From the NCBI RefSeq assembly GCF_026343945.1, contig NZ_JAPKNJ010000002.1, forward strand, positions 310,001 to 374,000: a stretch of DNA of 64,000 nucleotides. Direction: 5' to 3'. This DNA comes from Kaistia algarum (GTDB taxonomy: Bacteria; Pseudomonadota; Alphaproteobacteria; Rhizobiales; Kaistiaceae). The notes beneath the pieces were generated by a model, which was given only the letters and a program-made list of their open reading frames with translations, was not told the DNA's origin and searched no databases. This document shows, piece by piece, positions 46,118-57,726 of this stretch. How positions within the stretch are numbered: the first letter of the stretch is position 1; each line of letters starts with the position of its first letter. The translations under genes were made by a program, and so were the position numbers.

Positions 46118-46354
46118 GAAGTACCCCTGCGTTTCACGTCCCTACCCCGATGCTCCGTCCGGGGAGCCGCGGGTTCTGTCTTGTCCGGAGAATTCCACAG
46201 AAAGTCCCCGCTTCCCTCGATACGGAAGCGCGGCGACGCTGGCAAGCGATGGCGAGCCTCGACTTCTCGCCAATTTGCCCGATGCGACACTGCTCGGTCT
46301 TGCCCTCGCCCCGCCCCTCGCCCACTTTCCACTCGAATTCGGTAGGAGATGTCC

Positions 46355-47509
46355 ATGTCGAGCTTCGATGTCCTGGTGATTGGTGCCGGACCGGCCGGGC
46401 TTGCCGCGGCGATACTGGCGCAGCAGGCCGGCGCCACGACGGCCCTCCTCGCGCCGAGGCTTGAGGCGCGCGACCGCCGCACGGTCGCCATGCTCGGCGT
46501 CTCGGTCGATATCCTGAAGCAGGCCGGCATCTTCGCCGCGGTTGAGGGCGTCTCGGCACCGATGCGCACCATGCGGCTCGTTGATTCGACGCGCCGGCTG
46601 ATCAGGGCGCCGCTGGTCGAGTTCCACGCCAGCGAGATCGGCAGGGAGGTCTTCGGCTACAACATTCCCCATGCCGCGCTGGTGAGCGCGCTGGAGCAGG
46701 CGGCGACGGCGATCGGCGTGGAGCGCATCGACGGCGTTGCCGCGTCGATCGAGCCGGATCTGGACGCTGTCACCGTCGTGACCGGCGCCGGCGACACGAT
46801 CACCGCGCGCCTCCTCGGTGCCGCCGATGGCCGCCGTTCGCCGGGCCGCGAGGCGGCCGGCATCGGCGTCCGCAGCTGGTCCTATCCGCAATCCGCCCTC
46901 GTCGTGAACACGGCCCATGCCCTGCCGCATGACGATGTCTCGACGGAGTTTCATACCGAGACCGGCCCGTTCACCCTCGTGCCGCTGCCGGGTCTGCATT
47001 CGGCTGTCGTCTGTGTCGAGCGGCCTGCCGAGGCGGAGCGGCTGATGGGCTTGAGCGACGATGCGCTGGCGGCGGAGTTCGAGCGGCGGTCGCATTTCCT
47101 GCTGGGTGCGATCCGCATCGACGGCCCGCGCCAGGTCTTTCCGCTGACCGGCCTGGCGGCCCGCAAATTTGCGGCAAGACGAATCGCGCTCATCGGCGAG
47201 GCGGCGCATGTCTTCCCGCCGATCGGGGCGCAGGGGCTCAATCTCGGCCTTCGCGATGCGGCCGTGTTCGCCAATGTCATCGCCGGACACCTCGCCGATC
47301 CGGGCTCGGCGGCAGCGCTCTCAGCCTATGACAGGGGCCGCACCGGCGACGTCTTCACGCGCACGGCCGGCGTCGACGCTCTGAACCGGACCCTGCTCAC
47401 CAGCTTCCTTCCGGTGCAGGCGGCGCGTGGCATCGGCCTGTTCGCGATGGACCGTCTGCCGGCGCTGAAGCGCGCCGCCATGCGCCGGGCGCTGGCGCCG
47501 CATCTTTAG
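46355..47509 (+). CDS. UbiH/UbiF-family FAD-dependent monooxygenase
   Basis: About 384 aa from ATG 46355; ATG 46349 is in frame, but the GGTAGGAG site is better spaced for 46355. The FAD-binding fold shows VLVIGAGPAGLAAAILA (N-terminal), the DG-type motif LLGAADGRRSPGREAAGI, and RIALIGEAAHVFPPIGAQGLNLGLRDAA (second FAD motif, about 285-312). UbiH-family enzymes hydroxylate the ubiquinone ring, and this branch is usually annotated as such in alphaproteobacteria. Which carbon is hydroxylated cannot be told. Confidence 0.87.
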   Translation: MSSFDVLVIGAGPAGLAAAILAQQAGATTALLAPRLEARDRRTVAMLGVSVDILKQAGIFAAVEGVSAPMRTMRLVDSTRRLIRAPLVEFHASEIGREVFGYNIPHAALVSALEQAATAIGVERIDGVAASIEPDLDAVTVVTGAGDTITARLLGAADGRRSPGREAAGIGVRSWSYPQSALVVNTAHALPHDDVSTEFHTETGPFTLVPLPGLHSAVVCVERPAEAERLMGLSDDALAAEFERRSHFLLGAIRIDGPRQVFPLTGLAARKFAARRIALIGEAAHVFPPIGAQGLNLGLRDAAVFANVIAGHLADPGSAAALSAYDRGRTGDVFTRTAGVDALNRTLLTSFLPVQAARGIGLFAMDRLPALKRAAMRRALAPHL

Positions 47510-47586
47510 CCAGCGCGGCCCCGAAAGGTTGACAGCCCTGCGCGTTCGTGCCTTTTGGCGACCCGCCGCCAAGAGGCATGGGAGCC

Positions 47587-47919
47587 ATGGGTCAGACGCG
47601 TTCCGCCAAGTTTCAGATCGGACAGATCGTCCGCCACCGCGTATTCCCATTTCGCGGCGTGATCTATGACGTCGATCCGGTTTTCGCCAATACCGAGGAA
47701 TGGTGGCTGTCGATCCCGGAGGAGGTGCGTCCCTCGAAGGACCAGCCCTTCTATCATCTGCTCGCCGAGAACGACGAGAGCGAATATGTCGCCTATGTCT
47801 CGGAGCAGAACCTCGTCGCCGACGGCTCGGAAGAGCCGCTGCGCCACGCCCAGATCGGTGATTATTTCGACGGCCGCGACGGCGATCTCTATGTCTCGCG
47901 AGACCGCGGCCTGAACTGA
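47587..47919 (+). CDS. hspQ: Heat-shock protein HspQ
   Basis: The product is 110 aa from ATG 47587, for which AAGAGG is well placed; ATG 47578 adds three residues. Nearly the whole length matches HspQ: KFQIGQIVRHRVFPFRGVIY, NTEEWWLSIPEEVRPS and QPFYHLLAENDESEYVAYVS. HspQ (YccV) binds hemimethylated DNA and acts as a specificity factor for Lon protease in enterobacteria. A consensus -35 TTGACA lies at 47529-47534, but I see no good -10. A strong terminator follows. Confidence 0.93.
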   Translation: MGQTRSAKFQIGQIVRHRVFPFRGVIYDVDPVFANTEEWWLSIPEEVRPSKDQPFYHLLAENDESEYVAYVSEQNLVADGSEEPLRHAQIGDYFDGRDGDLYVSRDRGLN

Positions 47920-47968
47920 ATCTCGCACGGCTCTGCTGCAACGGAGCGGCGCTCCGCCAGCCCCAAAC

Positions 47969-47994
47969 AAAACGGCGCCCGAAGGCGCCGTTTT
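47969..47994. terminator. Intrinsic bidirectional terminator between hspQ and ialB
   Basis: AAAACGGCGCC and GGCGCCGTTTT flank a CGAA tetraloop: an 11-bp perfect stem rich in GC with a T-run on the plus strand and an A-run before it (T-run on the minus strand). It lies 50 bp after hspQ and 28 bp before the end of convergent ialB, so it should stop both transcripts. Confidence 0.9.
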
Positions 47995-48021
47995 CATTTG
48001 TCCGGTGAGACGCTTGGCCCC

Positions 48022-48726
48022 TTACTGCGGGGTTGCCGTCCGTTCCTTGTTCTGCTGGTCGATCAGGGCCTTGTTGCGCTCGGTGGCGCGCTTCTGCACG
48101 GCTTCCTGCAGCTGGTTGCGGCGGGCGGCGCCGGCGGCGCGGTCGAGACCCTCGCCCTCGAAGGTCTTGGTGAAGCCCGTCAGCGGGAACGGGAACACCA
48201 TTGGCTTGCCCTGCGGGTTCATGGTGATCGACGCGATGCGCTTGCCCTTCTTCAGGGAAGCGACGAAAGCGTCGTCGACCTCGCCCTGCGCGTAGCAGAC
48301 CGACGGATCGCAGATCACATATTTCAGCGGGATCGCCTTGTTCTGGTCGACCTGGATCAGGAGACCCGGCTGGATCAGCTGGCCGGTGAGCACGATGGCG
48401 GTCAGCGCCATCTTGGGATCACCCTCGAGCTGACGAAGCTGCAGCGAGGCGATGAACTGGTTGGTCTCGGCGCGCAGCTCCTGCGAGGTGATGCAGAGCT
48501 TCTTCTTGGACTGCTGGTCCTGCGCGCATTCCTTGATCCATGACGGAGCTGGCGGGGCATTGTCGCCAGCAGCCGGCGCGGCGGCTGCTGCGGCCGGCGC
48601 GGGCGCCGCATCGGCCGGAGCCGGCGTGTCCTGGGCCATGGCGCCCGTCGCGGTCATCGCAACGAAGAGCGCGACGGCTGCCAGCTGCGGCACCCGGACC
48701 ATTCCTGAATTCCAACCATGCAGCAT
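48022..48726 (-). CDS. Invasion-associated locus B (IalB)-family periplasmic protein
   Basis: About 234 aa from ATG 48726, with AAGGAAA 7 nt upstream; ATGs at 48765 and 48702 are alternatives. The signal peptide ends at AMAQD. A Pro/Ala linker precedes the IalB domain (about 60-215: WIKECAQDQQSKKKLCITSQEL with paired cysteines, and VICDPSVCYAQGEVDD). Named after Bartonella IalB, the family is widespread in non-invasive alphaproteobacteria, so no virulence role is implied. The highly charged C-terminal tail is Gln/Lys/Arg-rich. Confidence 0.88.
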   Translation of the reverse strand: MLHGWNSGMVRVPQLAAVALFVAMTATGAMAQDTPAPADAAPAPAAAAAAPAAGDNAPPAPSWIKECAQDQQSKKKLCITSQELRAETNQFIASLQLRQLEGDPKMALTAIVLTGQLIQPGLLIQVDQNKAIPLKYVICDPSVCYAQGEVDDAFVASLKKGKRIASITMNPQGKPMVFPFPLTGFTKTFEGEGLDRAAGAARRNQLQEAVQKRATERNKALIDQQNKERTATPQ

Positions 48727-48998
48727 CGCGCGTTTCCTTGCATTCATCTGGGGCCTGGCGTTCACCCGAAGTCTTCGACTCTCAAGCCGACCCTCACGCT
48801 TCAGCCAAATGTAGGGGCTGGATGGAGAGCAAATGCGGCGACACGGTGACGACCCGGCGGCGCCGCATGAATAGCGCGGTGCGGGCGCGATTTCCAGCGG
48901 GAAGGCATGGACAATTGCATGGGCGAAGGGCCGTTGATTCCGCGGTCATGTTAGGGTTCGCTTCGCTCGAATCGCTGGCCGCGTCGGAGGAAACCGAA

Positions 48999-50834
48999 AT
49001 GTCGCACCATTGGCGTTCCATGGGTCTCGGCCTCGCCGCTCTCGTTTCGGCCGCCATCTGGGGCACCCAATCACCCGCAGCCGCCGAGCCGGCGCATGCA
49101 ATCGCGATGCATGGCGACCCGGCGCTGCCCGCCGGCTTCGACCATCTTCCCTATGCCGATCCGAACGCGCCGAAGGGCGGCACGGTCACCTATGCCTATG
49201 TCGGCACCTATGACAGCGTAAACCCCTTCATCGTGAAGAGCGCCACGACGACATCGCGCGGCATCTGGGACGTCGCGCTCGGCAACAACGTCTTCGAGAG
49301 CCTGCTGGTACGCAATCGTGACGAGGCCTTCTCGCTGTATGGGCTACTGGCCGATAGCGTCGACATGCCGGACGACCGCACCTCGATCGCCTTTACCATC
49401 GACCCGAAGGCGCATTTTTCCGATGGCCAGCCGGTGACGGTCGACGACGTGCTCTTCACGGTCGATCTGCTCAAGGAGAAGGGCCGGCCGATCTACAAGA
49501 CTTGGTACTCGCAGGTCGAGAAGACCGAGAAGATCGGCGATCGTGGCATCAAATTCACCTTCAAGGATGGCGGCGAGAACCGCGAATTGCCGCTGCTGAT
49601 CGGCCTGATGCCGATCCTGCCGAAGCATGCCATCGACCCCGAGACCTTCGACCAGTCGACGCTGAAGCCGATGATCGGTTCCGGTCCCTATGTCATGGGC
49701 GAGATCAAGCCCGGCGAGCGCTTCGTCCTGCAGCGCGATCCCAACTACTGGGGCAAGGACCTGCCGGTGAAGCGCGGCTTCGACAATTTCGACGAAATCC
49801 GCATCGATTATTACCGCGACCGCAATGTGATGTTCGAGGCGTTCAAGAAGGGGCTCTACGACGTCAATCCGGAGGGCGATCCGGCGAACTGGCTGCACAA
49901 TTACGATTTTCCCGCCGCAGCCGACGGCCGCGTGGTCAAGGAGACGGTGAGGAACGGCCTGCCGAAGGGGATGCTCGGCCTCGCCATGAACACACGCAGG
50001 CCGATGTTCGCCGATGTTCGGGCGCGCAAGGCGCTCGCCATGTTGTTCGACTTCGAATCGGTCAACAAGAACCTCTTTTCCGGCGCCTATAGCCGCAATG
50101 GCAGCTTCTTCCAGGATTCGGTGCTGTCTTCCCTCGGCGTCCCGGCCTCCGACATCGAGAAGAAGCTGCTAGCCCCCTTCCCCGATGCCGTCGAGCCAGA
50201 CGTCATGGCCGGCACCTACAAGCCGACCGTATCGGACGGCTCGGGCGGCGACCGCAAGGTGCTGCGCACCGCGCTCGATCTGCTCGAACAGGCTGGCTAC
50301 AAACTCGCCGGCAACCAGCTCGTCGACAGCGCCGGCCAGCCGTTCGCCTTCGAGATCTTGCTGCAGGATCGCGAGCAGGAGAAGGTCGGCCTCGCCTACG
50401 CCCGCACGCTGCAGCGCATCGGCATCGAGGCGACGACCCGCACGGTCGATTCGACGCAGTACCAGCGCCGCGTGCAGGATTTCGACTTCGACGTGATTCA
50501 GACCTCGTGGCCGGCGTCGCTGTCGCCGGGCAACGAGCAGGGCAATCGCTGGTCGAGCACCAATGTCGATGTACCGGGCTCGTTCAACTATGTCGGCGCC
50601 AAGAGCCCAGCGATCGACGCCATGCTGGCGGCGCTGCTCGCGGCCAAGAGCCAGGAAGATTTCGTCGCCGCCGTCCGCGCCCTCGACCGCGTCCTGATCT
50701 CCGGACACTACGTCGTCCCGCTCTACTACCTCCCCGAACAATGGATCGCCCATTGGGCCCGCGTCGATCATCCGCAGACGCAATCGGTCAACGGCTACAC
50801 GCTGTCGACCTGGTTTGCCGCGCCTGGGAAGTAA
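48999..50834 (+). CDS. Extracellular peptide-type ABC substrate-binding protein (YejA-like)
   Basis: The product is 611 aa. ATG 48999 has CGGAGGA upstream. The signal peptide is cleaved near SPAAAEPA. The SBP_bac_5 fold is evident from HLPYADPNAPKGGTVTY, NNVFESLLVRNRDEAF, SDGQPVTVDDVLFTVDLL, PMIGSGPYVMGEIKPG and RDPNYWGKDLPV. Similarity is closest to YejA-type proteins, which bind oligopeptides and microcin-C-like peptides. No permease or ATPase genes follow, so it must share a transporter encoded elsewhere. Confidence 0.92.
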   Translation: MSHHWRSMGLGLAALVSAAIWGTQSPAAAEPAHAIAMHGDPALPAGFDHLPYADPNAPKGGTVTYAYVGTYDSVNPFIVKSATTTSRGIWDVALGNNVFESLLVRNRDEAFSLYGLLADSVDMPDDRTSIAFTIDPKAHFSDGQPVTVDDVLFTVDLLKEKGRPIYKTWYSQVEKTEKIGDRGIKFTFKDGGENRELPLLIGLMPILPKHAIDPETFDQSTLKPMIGSGPYVMGEIKPGERFVLQRDPNYWGKDLPVKRGFDNFDEIRIDYYRDRNVMFEAFKKGLYDVNPEGDPANWLHNYDFPAAADGRVVKETVRNGLPKGMLGLAMNTRRPMFADVRARKALAMLFDFESVNKNLFSGAYSRNGSFFQDSVLSSLGVPASDIEKKLLAPFPDAVEPDVMAGTYKPTVSDGSGGDRKVLRTALDLLEQAGYKLAGNQLVDSAGQPFAFEILLQDREQEKVGLAYARTLQRIGIEATTRTVDSTQYQRRVQDFDFDVIQTSWPASLSPGNEQGNRWSSTNVDVPGSFNYVGAKSPAIDAMLAALLAAKSQEDFVAAVRALDRVLISGHYVVPLYYLPEQWIAHWARVDHPQTQSVNGYTLSTWFAAPGK

Positions 50835-50852
50835 GGGGGGCCGTCCTTCCTT

Positions 50853-51020
50853 GACCCCTCCCCTTGCGGGAGGGCCGAAAACGCCCTCGCGTTTTCGGGG
50901 AGGGGTCGCTCTGGTGGGAAGTCTCAGGAAGAGGCTACACACTGGCTCCGGGCAATCTCCGGCCAGAGCCCTGTAAGCCCCCTCCCCGACCCTCCCCCGC
51001 AAGCGGGAGAGGGGGAGGAG
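50853..51020. repeat. Pair of REP-like GC-rich palindromic elements
   Basis: Element 1 (50853-50907) has outer arms GACCCCTCCCC / GGGGAGGGGTC around an inner 10-bp stem CCGAAAACGC / GCGTTTTCGG with a CCTC loop. Element 2 (about 50977-51025) reads CCCCCTCCCC then CCGCAAGCGG then GAGGGGGAGGAG. Both share CCCTCCCC-type arms and end in G(G/A)GTCGCT. Such dyads occur in many copies between genes in alphaproteobacterial genomes. They sit between the binding-protein gene and the 3' end of cysS and may act as a terminator for both. Confidence 0.7.
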
Positions 51021-51023
51021 TCG

Positions 51024-53039
<2,016 letters not shown>

Positions 53040-53383
53040 CGTCGACCCCGAATGAGGAACCCATCATGCAGGGCGCGCCTCTCGGGATGGACCGGGCCGA
53101 GACGGAGCGCCCGGCCAGCTCGCGCTAACCGGCCAGAACGTCGCGACAGCAGAGAAGGAATACGCGCCGGAAAGCCATCATGGCGAGCGTGATGCAGGAT
53201 TTCGACTGGAGCGTCAAGGCTGTGGAAACGGGCGCGAATTGTGACCGGATCATGGTGAATCATTCGAATTTTAATCAAATCGCAATCAATCCGAACGATA
53301 TCTGAATGCGGATTTCAGGACCCGTTCAGGCGAAGAAAGCCAGTATGGCGGCGGGTTTAATGAGTGTGTTGGAGTACCCTGTC
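53040..53383. other. Intergenic region upstream of cysS
   Basis: About 340 bp upstream of cysS (minus) and of a small plus-strand frame. It includes an AT-rich patch near 53260-53310 that could hold promoters for either side. No RNA gene or T-box-like leader was recognised. Confidence 0.35.
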
Positions 53384-53569
53384 ATGGCCACCCGTTCCTT
53401 TCTGGTCGTCACCCTGTTCGCCACATTGTTCGGCATCGGCATGGCCGAGCTGGTCCGCCCGTCGCTGCATCGCGATCTGAGCGATTCCCGCACCTCGATG
53501 CTCGGCCTCTGCCTGAAGAGCGGCATCGGCTGCGGCATCGCCGCGCCCGGTCCGGTGAGCAATCTCTGA
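53384..53569 (+). CDS. Small putative exported or membrane protein
   Basis: The predicted product is 61 aa from ATG 53384, with TTGGAG upstream; a longer in-frame start at 53306 is less likely. One hydrophobic stretch near the N-terminus (SFLVVTLFATLFGIGMA, about 5-21) resembles a signal or anchor. A short tail has two cysteines (LCLKSGIGCG). It lies alone between divergent cysS and maeB. I know no family, and it could be a chance frame. Confidence 0.4.
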   Translation: MATRSFLVVTLFATLFGIGMAELVRPSLHRDLSDSRTSMLGLCLKSGIGCGIAAPGPVSNL

Positions 53570-53650
53570 CGCTCGCCTCACTCCCGGCGATGTTGTAGGA
53601 GAGTCCGCACCGCGATCGCGCGGAGCGAACTTTCAAGCGACAGGCAGGAA

Positions 53651-55936
53651 ATGACCGAAAGAGGCCGGACGGACGCCGATCTCGACCAGAGCGCCCTTTA
53701 CTATCACCAGTATCCGCAGCCGGGAAAACTGGAGATCCGGGCGACCAAGCCACTGGGAAACCAGCGCGATCTGGCGCTCGCCTATTCCCCCGGCGTCGCG
53801 GCTCCCTGTCTCGCCATCGCCGCCGATCCCGCTAAGGCCTTCGATTACACCGCCCGTGGCAACCTCGTCGCGGTGATCTCCAACGGCACCGCCGTGCTGG
53901 GACTCGGCGCGATCGGCGCGCTCGCCGGCAAGCCGGTGATGGAAGGCAAGGCCGTCCTCTTCAAGAAGTTCGCCGGCATCGATGTCTTCGACATCGAAGT
54001 CGAGGAACGCGACATCGACAAGTTCGTCGATGTCGTCGCGGCGCTGGAGCCGACCTTCGGCGGCATCAATCTCGAGGACATCAAGGCGCCGGAATGCTTC
54101 GACATCGAGGCGAAGCTGCGCGCGCGGATGAAGATCCCCGTCTTCCACGACGACCAGCACGGCACGGCGATCATCGTCGGCGCGGCAGTCACCAACGCGC
54201 TCGGCATCAAGAACAAGCCGATCGAGGAGGCGAAGATCGTCGCCTCCGGTGCGGGCGCGGCGGCGCTGGCCTGCCTCAACATGCTCGTCTCGCTCGGCGC
54301 GAAGCACGAGAACATTACCGTCTGCGACATCGAGGGCGTGGTCTATGAAGGCCGCACCACGCTGATGGACCGCTGGAAATCCGCCTTCGCGCGGAAGACC
54401 GACAAGCGCACGCTCGGCGAGGTCATCGACGGCGCCGACATCTTCCTCGGCCTTTCGGCAGCCGGCGTGCTGAAGGCGGAGATGGTGGCGAAGATGGCCG
54501 ACCATCCGCTGATCCTCGCGCTCGCCAACCCGTCGCCGGAGATCATGCCCGAGGTCGCCCGCGCGGCGCGGCCGGACGCGATGATCTGCACCGGCCGTTC
54601 GGATTTCCCCAATCAGGTCAACAACGTCCTCTGCTTTCCTTACATCTTCCGCGGCGCGCTCGATGTCGGCGCGACGACGATCAACGAGGAAATGAAGCAT
54701 GCGGCGGTGCGCGCCATCGCGGCTCTCGCCAAGGAGGAGCCGTCGGACGTGGTGGCGCAGGCCTATGGCGGCGTCGAGCGGACCTTCGGTCCTGATTTCC
54801 TGATCCCCTCGCCCTTCGACCAGCGGCTGATCCTGCGCATCGCGCCGGCCGTTGCGAAGGCGGCGATGGAATCGGGCGTGGCAACGCGGCCGATCGCCGA
54901 TTTCGACGCCTATATGGACCGGCTGACGCGCTTCGTCTTCAAGTCGGGCCTCGTCATGAAGCCGCTGGTGGCGGCGGCGAAGAAGGACGTGAAGCGCGTC
55001 ATCTATGCCGATGGCGAGGATGAGCGCGTGCTGCGCGCGGCGCAGGTCGCGATCGAAGATGGGCTCGCCGCGCCGATCCTCATCGGCCGCCCGTCGGTCA
55101 TTGCGACGCGATTGAAGCGCTTCGGCCTCAAGATCCGGCCGGATGCCGATTTCGAGGTGATCAACCCCGAGGACGATCCGCGCTATCGCGACTATGTCGA
55201 CCTGCTGCTCGAAAAGACCGGCCGGCGCGGCGTCACTCCCGAGGCCGCGCGTACCATGGTGCGCACCTCGACCACGGCGATCGCGGCGCTTGCGCTGGAG
55301 CGCGGCGAGGCCGATGCGATGCTGTGCGGCCTTGAGGGACAGTTCCGCACCCATTTCAAGATGATCCGCGAGGTCATCGGCCTGCGTCCCGGAAGCCGGC
55401 GCTTCGCGGCGATGAGCCTGCTCATCTCGTCGGAATCGACGACCTTCCTCACCGACACCTATGTGAACGTCGATCCTTCCGCCGAGGAGATCGCCGAACT
55501 GACCAGCCTGGCAGCGGACCAGGTGCGCCGGTTCGGCATCGTACCGAAGGCGGCCCTGCTGTCGCATTCGAATTTCGGCTCGCACGACACACCGTCGAGC
55601 CGCAAGATGCGGGACGCGGTCCGGCTCTTGTGGGAGATGGCGCCCGAGTTGGAGGTCGACGGCGAGATGCACGGCGACTCCGCGCTGTCCGAGACGCTGC
55701 GCCAGCGCGCCATGCCGAAATCGAAGCTCACCGGAGAAGCCAATCTCCTCGTGTTCCCCAATCTCGACGCGGCCAACATCACGCTCAACGTCGTCAAAGT
55801 CATGACCGACGCGCTCCATGTCGGCCCGATCCTGCTCGGGGCCGCGAAGCCGGCGCATATTCTGACGCCGTCCATCACCTCGCGCGGCGTTGCCAACATG
55901 ACGACGCTCGCCGCCGTCGAGGCCCAGTCGCCATAG
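53651..55936 (+). CDS. maeB: NADP-dependent malic enzyme with phosphotransacetylase-like C-terminal domain
   Basis: The product is 761 aa, the MaeB-type length. It decarboxylates malate to pyruvate with reduction of NADP+. The N-terminal malic enzyme part has [46 protein letters not shown] and a Rossmann fold ([17 protein letters not shown]). From about residue 440 to the end is a PTA-like domain ([43 protein letters not shown] LDAANITLN), which in other MaeB proteins binds effectors but does not transfer acetyl groups. The next gene begins 10 bp later. Confidence 0.95.
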   Translation: MTERGRTDADLDQSALYYHQYPQPGKLEIRATKPLGNQRDLALAYSPGVAAPCLAIAADPAKAFDYTARGNLVAVISNGTAVLGLGAIGALAGKPVMEGKAVLFKKFAGIDVFDIEVEERDIDKFVDVVAALEPTFGGINLEDIKAPECFDIEAKLRARMKIPVFHDDQHGTAIIVGAAVTNALGIKNKPIEEAKIVASGAGAAALACLNMLVSLGAKHENITVCDIEGVVYEGRTTLMDRWKSAFARKTDKRTLGEVIDGADIFLGLSAAGVLKAEMVAKMADHPLILALANPSPEIMPEVARAARPDAMICTGRSDFPNQVNNVLCFPYIFRGALDVGATTINEEMKHAAVRAIAALAKEEPSDVVAQAYGGVERTFGPDFLIPSPFDQRLILRIAPAVAKAAMESGVATRPIADFDAYMDRLTRFVFKSGLVMKPLVAAAKKDVKRVIYADGEDERVLRAAQVAIEDGLAAPILIGRPSVIATRLKRFGLKIRPDADFEVINPEDDPRYRDYVDLLLEKTGRRGVTPEAARTMVRTSTTAIAALALERGEADAMLCGLEGQFRTHFKMIREVIGLRPGSRRFAAMSLLISSESTTFLTDTYVNVDPSAEEIAELTSLAADQVRRFGIVPKAALLSHSNFGSHDTPSSRKMRDAVRLLWEMAPELEVDGEMHGDSALSETLRQRAMPKSKLTGEANLLVFPNLDAANITLNVVKVMTDALHVGPILLGAAKPAHILTPSITSRGVANMTTLAAVEAQSP

Positions 55937-55946
55937 GGAGGCTCGA

Positions 55947-56537
55947 TTGACCGATGCCAGGGATGCCGTCTCGTCGCCCGCCTCGGCCGATCCGCATGCG
56001 GTGTCGCTCCAGCTGAGCGACATCCATCACTTTTTCCAGACGCCCGAACTCGATCCATTCCTGGGCGAGAATATCGAGGCGTCGGGCATGGAACAGGTGC
56101 TGGATACGCTGAAGTCGCGTCCGCGCCTTGCGACGCGGATTACCCGCATCGTCATCCACCTACCCGCGTCGACCGCGACAGACGGACTGGCGTTGAAGAC
56201 GCGCGCCGCGATTGGCACCTATTGCGGCGCCCAGATCCGTCGCCTCAAGCAGAAGAAGCGCGACATTCATCTACAGGCGCGCCGCGCCGTGCCGGTAGGC
56301 TTCGGCGTTTGGGCGGTCTGCCTGGTCCTATCGCTGATGTCCGAGGCGCTGTTGGGCTCGGAAGCCGTCATCGCCCGCGTTTTCAGCGAGGGCTTCATCA
56401 TCGCTGGCTGGGTCAGCCTCTGGCATCCGGCAGAGCTTCTGCTCTACGACTGGCGCCCCTACGCCCGCGACATCCTGCTTTACGAGCAGATCCGCGGCAT
56501 GGAGGTGGTGATCGCTCCGCTTTCCGATGGCCGCTGA
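55947..56537 (+). CDS. Conserved-looking membrane protein of unknown function, coupled to maeB
   Basis: The product is 196 aa from TTG 55947, chosen because AGGGAGG lies at ideal spacing and no ATG fits. Residues 1-110 look soluble (LSDIHHFFQTPELDPFLGEN, RITRIVIHLPAS). Two hydrophobic segments follow (about 115-135 and 145-165), and the C-terminus is short and charged (YDWRPYARDILLYEQIRGMEV). I do not recognise the family. The 10-bp gap after maeB implies co-transcription. Confidence 0.7.
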   Translation: MTDARDAVSSPASADPHAVSLQLSDIHHFFQTPELDPFLGENIEASGMEQVLDTLKSRPRLATRITRIVIHLPASTATDGLALKTRAAIGTYCGAQIRRLKQKKRDIHLQARRAVPVGFGVWAVCLVLSLMSEALLGSEAVIARVFSEGFIIAGWVSLWHPAELLLYDWRPYARDILLYEQIRGMEVVIAPLSDGR

Positions 56538-56649
56538 GGCCGATCTGCTGGTCTTGCAGAGCCTCGATATCGCTGAAGCGCCCTGTTGAAGGCAGGGCGG
56601 ATTATGCCTCCGTCCGAGGACAAGTGACTTCGCGGGGTAACAGGCGCGG

Positions 56650-56698
56650 TTATTTTGTCCGGGTATTATTGACCGTACCATTTTATCCGGGTAATAAC
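56650..56698. promoter_or_regulatory. Duplicated operator-like motif upstream of an alpha/beta hydrolase gene
   Basis: Two direct copies of ATTTT(G/A)TCCGGGTA(T/A)TA occur 28 bp apart (56650-56670 and 56678-56698), ending 59 bp before the ATG at 56758. They match at 16 or more positions and stand out as AT-rich blocks around a CCGGG core. A repressor or activator site, or the gene's promoter region, is the likely role. No regulator gene is adjacent. Confidence 0.55.
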
Positions 56699-56757
56699 TG
56701 CTGCTCGCCCCTTGGGGGCAAGCACAAAGTTCCCTTCGTTCCCGGATACCCACGATC

Positions 56758-57651
56758 ATGACCAGCGCAAAAGCCAATGGCATCGAACTCGCCTGGGACA
56801 GTTTCGGCGACGCCGCCGACGAAGCGATAATCCTGATCGCCGGACTCGGGACGCAGATGATCCGTTGGACGGCGCCGTTCTGCGAACGGCTTGCGGCGCT
56901 CGGTTATCGCGTCATCCGTTTCGACAATCGCGACACCGGCTGCTCGACACGTTTCAGTGCGTGCTCTGCCCCGGATTTCGGCGCTCTGGCGACTGCGCTC
57001 ATGGCCGGCCGACGACCCGACGTGCCCTACACACTGGACGACATGGCGGCGGACGCCATCGGCCTTCTCGATGCGCTCGCGATCGACCGGGCGCATGTCG
57101 TCGGCCGATCGATGGGCGGCATGATCGCGCAGATCCTGGCGAGCGAACATGCGAACCGGGTCCGATCGCTCACCTCGATCATGTCGAGCACGGGCAATCC
57201 CGCACTTCCGCAGGCCGCACCGGACGTCATGGCGATGATGATGCAGCCCGCACCCGATCCGATCACGGATCAGGAGGGTTTTCTGTCGCAGCACCTCGCT
57301 TTCGCGCGCCGCATTGCCGGAGGCGGCTATCCGTTCGACGAGAGCGCGCATCGTGCTCTTCTGCTGGATGAGGTTCGACGCGGCCTTGTGCCGGGCGGAA
57401 CGGCACGGCAGATCGCGGCGATGGCGGTGGCCGGCGATCGCCGAGGGCGTCTGGCGACGATCAAGGCGCCGACGCTTGTCATTCACGGGAATGACGATCC
57501 GCTCATACCGCCAGCCTGCGGCAGCGATACCGCCGCCTCGATCCCCGGAGCGATCTATATGCCAATCGACGGCATGGGTCATGACGTGCCGCCTGAAGTC
57601 TATCGAGCGGTCACGGCAGCGATTTCTGGCTTGGCGCGGGCGGGATCGTGA
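56758..57651 (+). CDS. Alpha/beta-fold hydrolase
   Basis: The product is 297 aa. Fold features: oxyanion-hole region LIAGLGTQMIRW, NRDTGCST, nucleophile elbow VVGRSMGGMIAQ (Ser117), acid in IHGNDDPLIP and catalytic His in IDGMGHDVP. It resembles esterases and enol-lactonases of the MhpC/PcaD type; the substrate is unknown. It appears monocistronic and convergent with hflX. The duplicated upstream motif suggests specific transcriptional control. Confidence 0.88.
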   Translation: MTSAKANGIELAWDSFGDAADEAIILIAGLGTQMIRWTAPFCERLAALGYRVIRFDNRDTGCSTRFSACSAPDFGALATALMAGRRPDVPYTLDDMAADAIGLLDALAIDRAHVVGRSMGGMIAQILASEHANRVRSLTSIMSSTGNPALPQAAPDVMAMMMQPAPDPITDQEGFLSQHLAFARRIAGGGYPFDESAHRALLLDEVRRGLVPGGTARQIAAMAVAGDRRGRLATIKAPTLVIHGNDDPLIPPACGSDTAASIPGAIYMPIDGMGHDVPPEVYRAVTAAISGLARAGS

Positions 57652-57726
57652 AAGCCTGTAGAAGGGCTCCAGGCCAGCTATCTGGACCGATGGTGCCCTG
57701 GTGAAAGGGCCGGGCGATCTTCCGTA

